A stretch of DNA of 64,000 nucleotides, taken from positions 4,526,001-4,590,000 of the forward strand of contig NZ_JARUBF010000001.1 in the NCBI RefSeq assembly GCF_029626025.1, read 5' to 3'. The notes beneath the pieces were generated by a model. The model made no database searches, was not told the DNA's origin, and worked only from the letters and a program-made list of their open reading frames with translations. The position numbers and the translations under genes are program-made. Positions 35,414-42,746 of the stretch are shown one piece after another; within the stretch, counting starts at the first letter, position 1; the number at the start of each line of letters is the position of its first letter. Source of the DNA: Solwaraspora sp. WMMD406. GTDB lineage: Bacteria > Actinomycetota > Actinomycetes > Mycobacteriales > Micromonosporaceae.

Positions 35414-36439
35414 TCACGACGACGGCTGGTGGTGGGCGGCGAACAGAGCGACGCCGACGACCGCCGCCAGCAGGGCGGTGGTCGCGACGATGAACCGGTC
35501 CCGCAGCAGGGTCCGCACCGGGTCGCCGCCGCCCCGACGGACCAGCACCGCCTGCAGGTAACGGGACACCCCGAACAGGGTCAGCGGCACCGCCGCCAGC
35601 AGCAACGCGTTGCGGTACACGCCGACCGGCGCCTCGGACCGCAGGTAGAGCAGGAAGCCGACGACCGCGACGGTCGCGTTCACGGTGAGCAGCTGGTCGA
35701 CCAGGCCGAGGTTGTAGCCGCGCAGGGCCGGCCGGTGCGTCGCGCCGGCGACCGCGAGTTCCTGCCGGCGTTTGCCGAGGATCAGCACCAGGCAGGTGGC
35801 GAAGACCGAGGTCAGCAGCCAGACCGCCACCGGCCCGCCGGTGGCGGCGTAGCCGAGCACGACCCGCAGCACGAAGCCGGCGGCGACGACGCAGATGTCC
35901 AACAGTGGTACGTGTTTGAGCCACCGGCTGTACGCCAGGTTCAGCCCCAGGTAGGCGGCCAGCGGCCACCAGGACATCGCCGGGCCGGCCGTGATCGCCA
36001 GGATCAGCAGCGCTCCGAGCACGGCGGCGAACAGGGCGGCGCCGGCCGGGGAGATCCGGCCGCTGGCGACGGGACGGGCGCGTTTGACCGGATGCCCTCG
36101 GTCCAGTCGTCGGTCGGCGACGTCGTTGACGGCGTACACCAGTGACGAGGCGAGGGTGAACAGCAGCACCGCCCAGCCGATCCGGGCCAGGGTGGTCGCC
36201 GACCAGACCGGGGCGTCGAGCAGCGCGAGCGGTACGGCGAACAGGTTCTTGATCCACTGCCGGGGGCGGGTCAGGGCGACCAGGTCCGCCGTGGCGCGGG
36301 TCAGGTGGCCGGCGAGCCGGGCCACTCGCCCGGACCTCCCGGGCCGGCCGGACCTCCCGGACCTCCCGGGCCGGCCGACGGTAGGTGGTGCCGGGGCGGG
36401 GGCCGGTGTCGGACCGGCCACCACGTCGACAGCGGTCAT
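35414..36439 (-). CDS. UbiA-family prenyltransferase, decaprenyl-phosphate phosphoribosyltransferase-like
   Basis: 341 residues, eight or nine membrane helices. The first Asp-rich motif is NDVADRRLDRGHPVKRARPV, of the NDxxDxxxD type followed by HPxKxxRP as in Mycobacterium DPPR synthase (Rv3806c), and the second lies in HVPLLDICVVAAGFVLRVVL. These two motifs coordinate Mg2+ and the phosphorylated sugar or prenyl chain. I infer transfer of a phosphosugar to polyprenyl phosphate. The short Arg/Gly repeats near residue 25-38 are unusual. ATG 36439 has GAGGAGGTG just upstream. No DprE1-like enzymes are seen nearby. Confidence 0.88.
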   Translation of the reverse strand: MTAVDVVAGPTPAPAPAPPTVGRPGRSGRSGRPGRSGRVARLAGHLTRATADLVALTRPRQWIKNLFAVPLALLDAPVWSATTLARIGWAVLLFTLASSLVYAVNDVADRRLDRGHPVKRARPVASGRISPAGAALFAAVLGALLILAITAGPAMSWWPLAAYLGLNLAYSRWLKHVPLLDICVVAAGFVLRVVLGYAATGGPVAVWLLTSVFATCLVLILGKRRQELAVAGATHRPALRGYNLGLVDQLLTVNATVAVVGFLLYLRSEAPVGVYRNALLLAAVPLTLFGVSRYLQAVLVRRGGGDPVRTLLRDRFIVATTALLAAVVGVALFAAHHQPSS

Positions 36440-36453
36440 GGGCACCTCCTCGG

Positions 36454-37497
36454 CTAGAAGAAGACCTTCGCGGCGCCCAGGACACCCTGGCGCCACGGGT
36501 CGCGGCTGGTACGCCCGTTGCTCGCCGCCACAGCGGGACCGCTCCACCGCGCGCGCCACCAGCGGAAGGTCTCCAGGACCGCGTCCTGGTTGCTGTATCT
36601 GGGGGTGAACCCGAGCCGTCGACCGGCTCGGCCGATGTCGACGTAGGAGTCGGCCATCAGCTTGTGCAGCAGCCGCCCGTACACCGGCGACAACCCGGTA
36701 CGCTCCAGCAGGCCCAGCGCGGCCCGGGCCGGACGGGCCGGTAGCGCCACTACCCGTTTGCCGTGACCGGCGGCGTCGAGCACCGCCTGGAAGTCGTCGC
36801 GGAGGGTGCCGAACTCGGCCGCCCCGATGTTGTACGTGTCGTTCGCCGTGTCGGCCGGGGCGTGCAGCGCGGTGACGACGGCGTCAACCAGATCGGCCAC
36901 GTGCAGCATCTGGATCCGGACGCCGCCGTCACCGAGGACCGGAAAATTGCGCCCTTCGTGCGCCCACTGGAACAGCATGGCGAACAGGCCCATCCGGCCC
37001 GGGCCGAGGAACGTCTTGGGCCGCAGCACCGTCAGGATCAGGTCGTCGTCGCGGTAGCTGACCGCCAGCCGCTCGGCGTCGGCCTTGGCCGTGCTGTAGC
37101 TGTCGACCGGGGCGTACGGATGGTGCTCCGGGGTCGGTACCTGCCGGGGCAGACCGTAGACCGCGGTCGAGGAGATGTAGACCAGCCGGGGAACCTTGGC
37201 GCTGCGGGCCGCGTCGAGCACCGTCCGGCTGCCCTCGACCACGATGGACCGGATCTGGTCGGCCGGGTAGCTGGGCAACGCGGCGGCGCAGTGCACCACC
37301 GCGTCGGCGCCGGCGAACGCCGCCGCGAGGACCGAGGGATCCCGGACGTCACCGATCAGGTGCCGGTAGCCGCTGTCGGCCACCTCGGCCGGTGGCTCGC
37401 GTAGGTCGACTCCGGCGACCGCGACGCCGTCGGATCGCAGCCGGGTCACCACGGCGGAGCCGAGCATGCCGGCGGCCCCGGTGACCGCGATCACCAC
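36454..37497 (-). CDS. NAD-dependent epimerase/dehydratase (extended SDR)
   Basis: 347 residues. Start VIAVTGAAGMLGSAVVTRL holds the GxxGxxG motif; VHCAAALPSY, VYISSTAVYGLP and the catalytic YSTAKADAE follow; LRPKTFLGPGRMGLFAMLF is the typical later segment. It most resembles sugar-nucleotide epimerases or dehydratases. In this operon it would provide an activated sugar for the UbiA-like or GT2 enzymes; substrate unknown. Its GTG start at 37497 lies inside the end of the aminotransferase gene (overlap of seven bases), so the two are coupled. Confidence 0.88.
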   Translation of the reverse strand: MVIAVTGAAGMLGSAVVTRLRSDGVAVAGVDLREPPAEVADSGYRHLIGDVRDPSVLAAAFAGADAVVHCAAALPSYPADQIRSIVVEGSRTVLDAARSAKVPRLVYISSTAVYGLPRQVPTPEHHPYAPVDSYSTAKADAERLAVSYRDDDLILTVLRPKTFLGPGRMGLFAMLFQWAHEGRNFPVLGDGGVRIQMLHVADLVDAVVTALHAPADTANDTYNIGAAEFGTLRDDFQAVLDAAGHGKRVVALPARPARAALGLLERTGLSPVYGRLLHKLMADSYVDIGRAGRRLGFTPRYSNQDAVLETFRWWRARWSGPAVAASNGRTSRDPWRQGVLGAAKVFF

Positions 37498-38906
37498 AGC
37501 GATCCCACCTTCTGCGCGACGAACCGGGTGAGCAGGCGGGTCAGGCCCTGGTCGAGAACGGTCTCCAGGCTGTCGAGGAAGTACTCGACGTCTGTGTCGC
37601 TGGCGACCAGCGGCGGGCCGACCACCAGTGGGCTACGGCCGTTGAGCGTGTAGTAGGTGTAGATGTCATGGTCCCGGTACAGCGCGCTGATCACGGCGGC
37701 GGTGATCAGCTTGGTGCGCAGCAGCGGATCCCGGGCCAGGCCGGCCGGGGCCAGTTTCGCGGCCAGGTCCAGCACCCGGGGTCCGCCGTCGACGAACACA
37801 CCCCACAGGGCCCCCGAACCGGTGACGTCGGCGACCGCCTCGGGATGCTGCTTGGCGATGCGGCGCAGGCCGGGGGCGAGCAGCCGCTCGATCCGCCGGG
37901 CCTGGGCGGGATAGTCGTCGTCGACGGCGATGTTGATCGCTTCGATCGCGGTCGCGCACTCTTCGCCGAACCCGTAGTAGGTGGTGGACGTCGAGTGCAG
38001 CAGGGCGTCGATCGGGCTGTCGTAGGCCCGCCGGAAGACCGGTTCGCGCGCCACGTACGCCGAGATCGACGACTTGCCGCCGCCGAAGGACTTGGAGGTG
38101 GTCAGCACGTCGGGCAGCAGGCCGGGGTAGCGCATGAAGTAGAACAGGCTGCCGGTCTTGCCCCAACCGGTGTAGATCTCGTCGAAGACGAGGACGATGT
38201 TCTGCTCCGTGCACAGTTCGCGTAGTCCGCGCAGGAATTCCTCGGAGCACCACCGCATGGTGGAGGCGCTGAAGGGTTCGATCAGGATGGCGTACACGTC
38301 GTTCGGATGCGCCGCGACCGCCGCCCGGACGGAATCGAGGTCGCCGTAGGAGAACGACACGACGCCGGGAATCCCGGGAAACGCGAAGTGGTTCTGCGCG
38401 CCGCCGGTGAGACTCCCCGATCCGAGCAACTTGCCGTGGAAGCTGATGTCGGCGCGCAGGATCGTGTTGCGCCGACCGCCATGATACTTGTAGGCCAGTT
38501 TGACCGCGCCTTCGACCGCCTCGGCCCCCGAGTTGGGCAGAAAGGACATGTTCAGGTCACCGGGCAGCACCTCGGCGAGATTGTGCGCCAGCGCCGCCAC
38601 GTACGGCGAGAAGTAGGTCTTGTGCACCTCCATCCGCCGCCGCTCCGCGAACCGACGCCGGGCCGCCATGATGCGGGGATGGTTGTGACCGTGGTTGAGG
38701 ACGCCGACGCCGCCGGTGAAGTCGAGCACGCGTCGACCGTCCCGCAGGTACAGGTACGCGCCGTCGGCGTGGTCGACGAGCTCGCGGCCGAAGCCGAAGG
38801 ACGTCATGAGGCCCACCTGGCTACGGTTGACGAACCGCCGGTAGAGGTCGTGCACCTCTTTGACGGACATTCCGTCGCAGTCATCGACGGTGAACAAAGT
38901 CGACAC
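37491..38906 (-). CDS. Class III (ornithine/4-aminobutyrate-type) aminotransferase
   Basis: 471 residues. PLP-fold motifs are complete: SGAEAVEGAVKLAYKYHGG, VLVFDEIYTGWGKTG with the cofactor-binding Asp242, and TTSKSFGGGKSS with Lys272 as the Schiff-base residue. Class III enzymes use amino donors such as glutamate to aminate aldehydes or ketones, including keto-sugars. Here it starts the minus operon; amination of a sugar or prenyl intermediate is a reasonable inference but a non-sugar amine cannot be ruled out. The GTG at 38906 has GGAGAAAGG upstream. Confidence 0.9.
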   Translation of the reverse strand: MSTLFTVDDCDGMSVKEVHDLYRRFVNRSQVGLMTSFGFGRELVDHADGAYLYLRDGRRVLDFTGGVGVLNHGHNHPRIMAARRRFAERRRMEVHKTYFSPYVAALAHNLAEVLPGDLNMSFLPNSGAEAVEGAVKLAYKYHGGRRNTILRADISFHGKLLGSGSLTGGAQNHFAFPGIPGVVSFSYGDLDSVRAAVAAHPNDVYAILIEPFSASTMRWCSEEFLRGLRELCTEQNIVLVFDEIYTGWGKTGSLFYFMRYPGLLPDVLTTSKSFGGGKSSISAYVAREPVFRRAYDSPIDALLHSTSTTYYGFGEECATAIEAINIAVDDDYPAQARRIERLLAPGLRRIAKQHPEAVADVTGSGALWGVFVDGGPRVLDLAAKLAPAGLARDPLLRTKLITAAVISALYRDHDIYTYYTLNGRSPLVVGPPLVASDTDVEYFLDSLETVLDQGLTRLLTRFVAQKVGSLW

Positions 38907-39053
38907 GCATCGACCCTTTCTCCAGAGCGATCGGAATGAGCTGGATCATCGATCCACGGATCTCCTGCCGCGAGTCGTTGAAATTGTGCCGGAACCGGTT
39001 GGACACGAACTGGATGGCGACTGAAGTACGACTGGACGTCTGTCAATGTCCAC

Positions 39054-39082
39054 TTGCCGGTTGAGGCGAATGTGGCTACCGT
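39054..39082 (+). promoter_or_regulatory. Candidate promoter of the plus operon
   Basis: TTGCCG (39054-39059) and TACCGT (39077-39082) are spaced by 17 bases, fitting the TTGnnn-17-TAnnnT actinobacterial housekeeping pattern; the expected transcript start is about 30 bases before GTG 39122. Its weight is limited because such motifs are frequent by chance. Confidence 0.4.
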
Positions 39083-39121
39083 CTCGCACAGCTAGGGACG
39101 GGGAACTCTCGTGCCACACCC

Positions 39122-40144
39122 GTGATCGACAAGGTGGTGTCCGTGCTCCCGGACGTATCCGTCGTCATTCCCGCCTACAACAGCGACCGCACGCTCCGCG
39201 CCTGCCTGTCGGCGGTCTTCGCCCAGACACACCCCCCGGTCGAGGTGATCGTGGTCGACGACGCCAGCACCGACCAGACTCGTGAGGTCGCCCGGCGGTT
39301 CCCGGTCACCCTGCTCGGCACACCGGTGAACCGGGGGCCCGCCGCCGCCCGCAACCGGGGTATCCAGGCCAGTCGCGGCGAGGTGATCTTCTTCGTCGAC
39401 GCCGACTGCGCGCCCTCGCCGGACGCCGTCGCCGCCGCGCTGCGGGTGCTGACCGAGACGCCCGACGTCGACTGTGTACACGGGATCTACCTGACCGAGC
39501 CGCTCTACGACGACGGCCCGATCGAGGCGTACCGGCTGCTGCACGCCCACTACTGGCGAATGCGCAACACGGGTCGGGTCCGGACGGCGATCTTCGCCCT
39601 CTGCGCGGTCCGCCGCTCGGTCTTCGACGACGTGGGCGTGTTCGACGAGAACCTCCGCGCGTCGGAGGACGTCGAACTCAGCGACCGGATCGCCGCCCGG
39701 CACGGCATCTGGCTGTCCCCCGAGGTGACCTGTCGGCACGACGACGACAGCCGGCTCTGGCCGATGCTGCGCAAGCAGTTCGGCCGCTCACAGCTGCTGG
39801 TACCGGTCGCGGTCCGCGAACGCGGGCCGGCCGGGCTGCGCGCAAACCGGCCCGCCGGGGTCCTGGCCACCGCCGTCGCGGTCGCCACGCTTCCGCTGGC
39901 GGCGCTGACCCCGGTGCTGCTCGCCCTGCCGGTGCTGGCCGTCGCCGGGTTCGCCCTGGCGGATCCGGGGCTCGCCGGCTTCGTACGCCGGGAACGCGGC
40001 CTGGCGTTCCTCTGCTTCTTCCTCGCCGTCCACTTCCTGGTCCACCTGGCGATCGTCGGCGGAGCCGCCATCGGCGGGCTGCGGTTCCTCGTCGACCGCG
40101 ACTTCGGTCCGAGCCGCGAGCTGGCGGTCGGGGCGGGCCGGTGA
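39122..40144 (+). CDS. Membrane-associated family 2 glycosyltransferase (GT2-d)
   Basis: 340 residues. VSVVIPAYNSDRTLRACLSA, DxD in IFFVDADCAPSPDA, and EDVELSDRIAARHGIWLS with HDDDSRLWPMLRKQFG are present; membrane segments follow, ending FFLAVHFLVHLAIVGG. Its paralogue in the opposite operon is the GT2 at 31146. It begins the plus operon and is coupled to the deacetylase by a GTGA overlap. It probably makes a polyprenyl-phosphate sugar that the deacetylase and GT-C enzyme use. Confidence 0.9.
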   Translation: MIDKVVSVLPDVSVVIPAYNSDRTLRACLSAVFAQTHPPVEVIVVDDASTDQTREVARRFPVTLLGTPVNRGPAAARNRGIQASRGEVIFFVDADCAPSPDAVAAALRVLTETPDVDCVHGIYLTEPLYDDGPIEAYRLLHAHYWRMRNTGRVRTAIFALCAVRRSVFDDVGVFDENLRASEDVELSDRIAARHGIWLSPEVTCRHDDDSRLWPMLRKQFGRSQLLVPVAVRERGPAGLRANRPAGVLATAVAVATLPLAALTPVLLALPVLAVAGFALADPGLAGFVRRERGLAFLCFFLAVHFLVHLAIVGGAAIGGLRFLVDRDFGPSRELAVGAGR

Positions 40145-40851
40145 ACGCCGTACCACGGCTGCGGGCGCGGGCGCTGGAGGCCGCGTTCCTCGGCGTACGG
40201 ACCTACCACCGACTTCGGCCGACGACCCCTGCGGGGCGCGGCGGTCGGCCCGTCTTCCGGGTCGCCCCCGGCACCATCGCCCTCACCATCGACGACGGCC
40301 CCGATCCCCGGTGGACACCGGCCGTGCTCGACCTGCTCGCCGCCCACGGCGTACCGGCGACCTTCTTCCTGATCGGCGACCGGGTCGCCGAACACCCGGC
40401 CCTGGCCCGACGGATCGCCGACGCCGGACACGAGATCGGCAACCACTCGATGCGCCACCCGATGCCGTTCGCGGCCCTGCCCAGCGGCCTGATCAACGCC
40501 GAGATCGGTCAAGCCCAGCGGCGCATCACCGACGCCACCGGCACCGCGCCCCGGCTGTTCCGGGCACCCAGCGGCGGCTGGTCCGCCAACGTGCTGGCGG
40601 CGACCGCCGACGCCGGTCTGACCCCCGTCGACTGGACGGTCAACTCCAGCGACTGGAAGGAGCCCGGGGTCGGCCGCGTCACCCGGGCCCTGGCCCGCAG
40701 CGGCTCCGGACACGTCCTGCTCTGCCACGACGGTGGCGGCGACCGCTCGCAGACGGTGGCCGCGCTGTCCGTGGTTATTCCCCGGTTGCTGCGCCGTGGG
40801 CTCCGGTTCGTCGCGGTACCCGCGCACCCCGCCGCCGGTCGGGAAACGTGA
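40141..40851 (+). CDS. CE4 (NodB-type) polysaccharide deacetylase
   Basis: 236 residues. CE4 motifs are complete: IALTIDDGPDPRW (catalytic and metal Asp), HEIGNHSMRHP (H-S-x-x-H metal site), RLFRAPSGGWS, VDWTVNSSDWKE and VLLCHDGGGDRSQTV. Family members remove N-acetyl groups from GlcNAc, peptidoglycan or lipid-linked amino sugars. There is no clear signal peptide; a hydrophobic-poor N-terminus suggests action on a cytoplasmic-face lipid-linked substrate, in line with its GT2 and GT-C neighbours. Its stop overlaps the methyltransferase start as TGATG. Confidence 0.9.
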   Translation: MNAVPRLRARALEAAFLGVRTYHRLRPTTPAGRGGRPVFRVAPGTIALTIDDGPDPRWTPAVLDLLAAHGVPATFFLIGDRVAEHPALARRIADAGHEIGNHSMRHPMPFAALPSGLINAEIGQAQRRITDATGTAPRLFRAPSGGWSANVLAATADAGLTPVDWTVNSSDWKEPGVGRVTRALARSGSGHVLLCHDGGGDRSQTVAALSVVIPRLLRRGLRFVAVPAHPAAGRET

Positions 40852-41492
40852 TGCCACGTCCGGCGTTGCACCTGGCCGCTCGGGTGGTCAACTGGCCGCT
40901 GACGGTGTTGATCCGGCCCTATCCTCGGCTGAACGCGCTCGTGTGGGACCTGCAGTACGCGCTCGGTCTGTGGCGCTATCTCGACACCTCCCCGGACAGC
41001 GGGCCGCTGGATCTGGTCCGCCGTCACGTTCCGTACCCCAGGATCCTGGATCTGGGCTGCGGAACCACGGCGAACCTCGCGCTGCCCCCGGGGCGGTACC
41101 GCCACTACCACGGGGTGGACATCAGCCGGGCGGCGATCCGTCGCGCCAGGTCGTTGCGCCGCCCCGACGCCACCTTCGAGGTCGCCGACGTGCTGCGCTA
41201 CCGAGGCACCGAGACGTACGACGCGATCCTGTTCCGCGAGGTGCTGTACTACTTCCCGCCGGACCAGGCGGTCGGGCTGCTGCTACGGGCCGCCGGCATG
41301 CTCCGCCCCGGCGGCCGGATCCTGATCTGGGTCTACGACACGTCCAGCCCCACCAGTCAGGAACTGGTCGCCCGGATCCGGGACTGTGGGCTGGTCGTCC
41401 ACGAGGAGTCGATCGACAGCGTGGCGCGGCGCCCGGCGATGACGGTCGTCCTCGGCGTACCCGGTCCCAGTCCCGCCGGGTTCGCGTCGTGA
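40851..41492 (+). CDS. SAM-dependent methyltransferase
   Basis: 213 residues. A long N-terminal helical part (residues 1-65) precedes motif I RILDLGCGTTANLALPPG, then VDISRAAIRRARSL, and a later FREVLYYFPPDQAV, matching class I Rossmann methyltransferases. The gene overlaps the deacetylase stop by one base and the GT87 start by four, so it is part of the operon. The target could be a sugar hydroxyl or the lipid carrier; no specificity signature is visible. Confidence 0.88.
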   Translation: MPRPALHLAARVVNWPLTVLIRPYPRLNALVWDLQYALGLWRYLDTSPDSGPLDLVRRHVPYPRILDLGCGTTANLALPPGRYRHYHGVDISRAAIRRARSLRRPDATFEVADVLRYRGTETYDAILFREVLYYFPPDQAVGLLLRAAGMLRPGGRILIWVYDTSSPTSQELVARIRDCGLVVHEESIDSVARRPAMTVVLGVPGPSPAGFAS

Positions 41493-42715
41493 CCGATCAG
41501 GTGACCCGCGCCCGGATCGCCGGCGGACAGTGGATCGAGCCGGCGGTCGTGCTCGCCGTGGCGACGGCGGCCGGCACCCTCGCCGCGGCGGTCTACCAGC
41601 TGACCGGGCTGTTCTGGGGCGATCTGGCCACCTATCGGGCCGGCGCAGAGGCTGCCGGCCTCGGCGACGGGCACCTCTACCAGGCCGCCTACCGGGGCAC
41701 CGACGGCATCGCACTCGGCTTCACCTATCCACCGTTCGCCGCGTTGCTGCTGCGACCGCTGGCCGCTGTCGGGATGCCGGTGGCGATCGCCGGCTGGACC
41801 CTGCTCAGCGTCGTGGCGTTGGTCGCGGTGATCCGGCTGGTGGTCCGCGAAACGGGTGTCCCGCGTCGACTGTCCACCCGGTGGACCGTGCTCTCCACCG
41901 TCGCCGCGCTGCCCGTCTTCGCGGTCTCCGGGCACCTGCAGGTCGGTCAGGTGGGGCTGCTGCTGATGTGGCTAGTCCTGGTCGACCTGCTCGCCGGACG
42001 GAACAGCCGGTGGTACGGAGTCGGCGTCGGTCTGGCCGCCGGCGTCAAGCTCACCCCGCTCATTTTCATCGGCTATCTGGTGCTGACCGGCCGATGGCGG
42101 GCGGCGGCCACCGCCCTGGCCACCTTCGCCGCGACCGTCGGCGTCGGGTTCGCCTGGCGATCAGCGGACTCCGCCTGGTTCTGGGGCGGCGGCCTGTTCG
42201 ACACCGCCCGGGTCACCGCGGACCCGCGTACGGTGCTGAATCAGTCGTTGGCCGGCGCGGTGGCCCGCATCGACGACGTGGGCGAGTCGGGACCGGTCTG
42301 GCTGGCCTGCGCCGGGGTGGTCGCCGTCGCCGGGATGGCGCTCGCGGTCTGGGCCAGCCGGGCCGGATCCGAGCTGGTGGCGGTGCTCGTCTGCGCCGGC
42401 ACCGGGCTGTTGGTCTCCCCTGTCTCCTGGCATCACCACTGGGTCTGGTGGGTACCGACACTGGTCGCGCTCGCCGTGGCCTGCTGGCGAGCGCGACACC
42501 GGGGCGGGGCCGTCGCGCTCAGCGTCGTCTGGCTCACCCTGGTGGGCAGCACCGGTTGGGTGTTGGCCAGCCCCGGCGGGTGGGACCTGCACTTCACCGG
42601 GGCGGGCCTGGTCTACAGCAACCTGTACGTGCTGCTGGCGCTGGCCGGGTTCGGCGTGGCGGCGTGGTTGCTGCACGACGGCCGGGCTGCACGACGGCCG
42701 GGCGCCTCGCCGTGA
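41489..42715 (+). CDS. GT87-like GT-C glycosyltransferase (polyprenyl-phosphate-sugar dependent)
   Basis: 408 residues, 10-12 membrane helices. LTGLFWGDLATYRAGAEAAG with the acidic residues near the end of the first outer loop and FTYPPFAALLLRPLA are characteristic of the GT87/PimE-like family, as is the late SPVSWHHHWVWWVPT. GT-C enzymes use polyprenyl-phosphate sugars to glycosylate extracytoplasmic acceptors. It is the final gene of the plus operon; its GTG start overlaps the methyltransferase stop (GTGA). Confidence 0.9.
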   Translation: MTDQVTRARIAGGQWIEPAVVLAVATAAGTLAAAVYQLTGLFWGDLATYRAGAEAAGLGDGHLYQAAYRGTDGIALGFTYPPFAALLLRPLAAVGMPVAIAGWTLLSVVALVAVIRLVVRETGVPRRLSTRWTVLSTVAALPVFAVSGHLQVGQVGLLLMWLVLVDLLAGRNSRWYGVGVGLAAGVKLTPLIFIGYLVLTGRWRAAATALATFAATVGVGFAWRSADSAWFWGGGLFDTARVTADPRTVLNQSLAGAVARIDDVGESGPVWLACAGVVAVAGMALAVWASRAGSELVAVLVCAGTGLLVSPVSWHHHWVWWVPTLVALAVACWRARHRGGAVALSVVWLTLVGSTGWVLASPGGWDLHFTGAGLVYSNLYVLLALAGFGVAAWLLHDGRAARRPGASP

Positions 42716-42746
42716 CGATCGTCGATAGGCTGACATCCGGAGAACG

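Noticed and set aside
35414-36439. Mycobacterial-type decaprenyl-arabinose synthesis assigned outright
   Set aside because: DprE1/DprE2-like genes and a PAP2 phosphatase are not in the window, so only DPPR-synthase similarity is claimed.
30079-38906. Hopanoid side-chain cluster (Hpn-type)
   Set aside because: Aminotransferase, GT2 and epimerase invite it, but no squalene-hopene cyclase, HpnH or HpnG is present.
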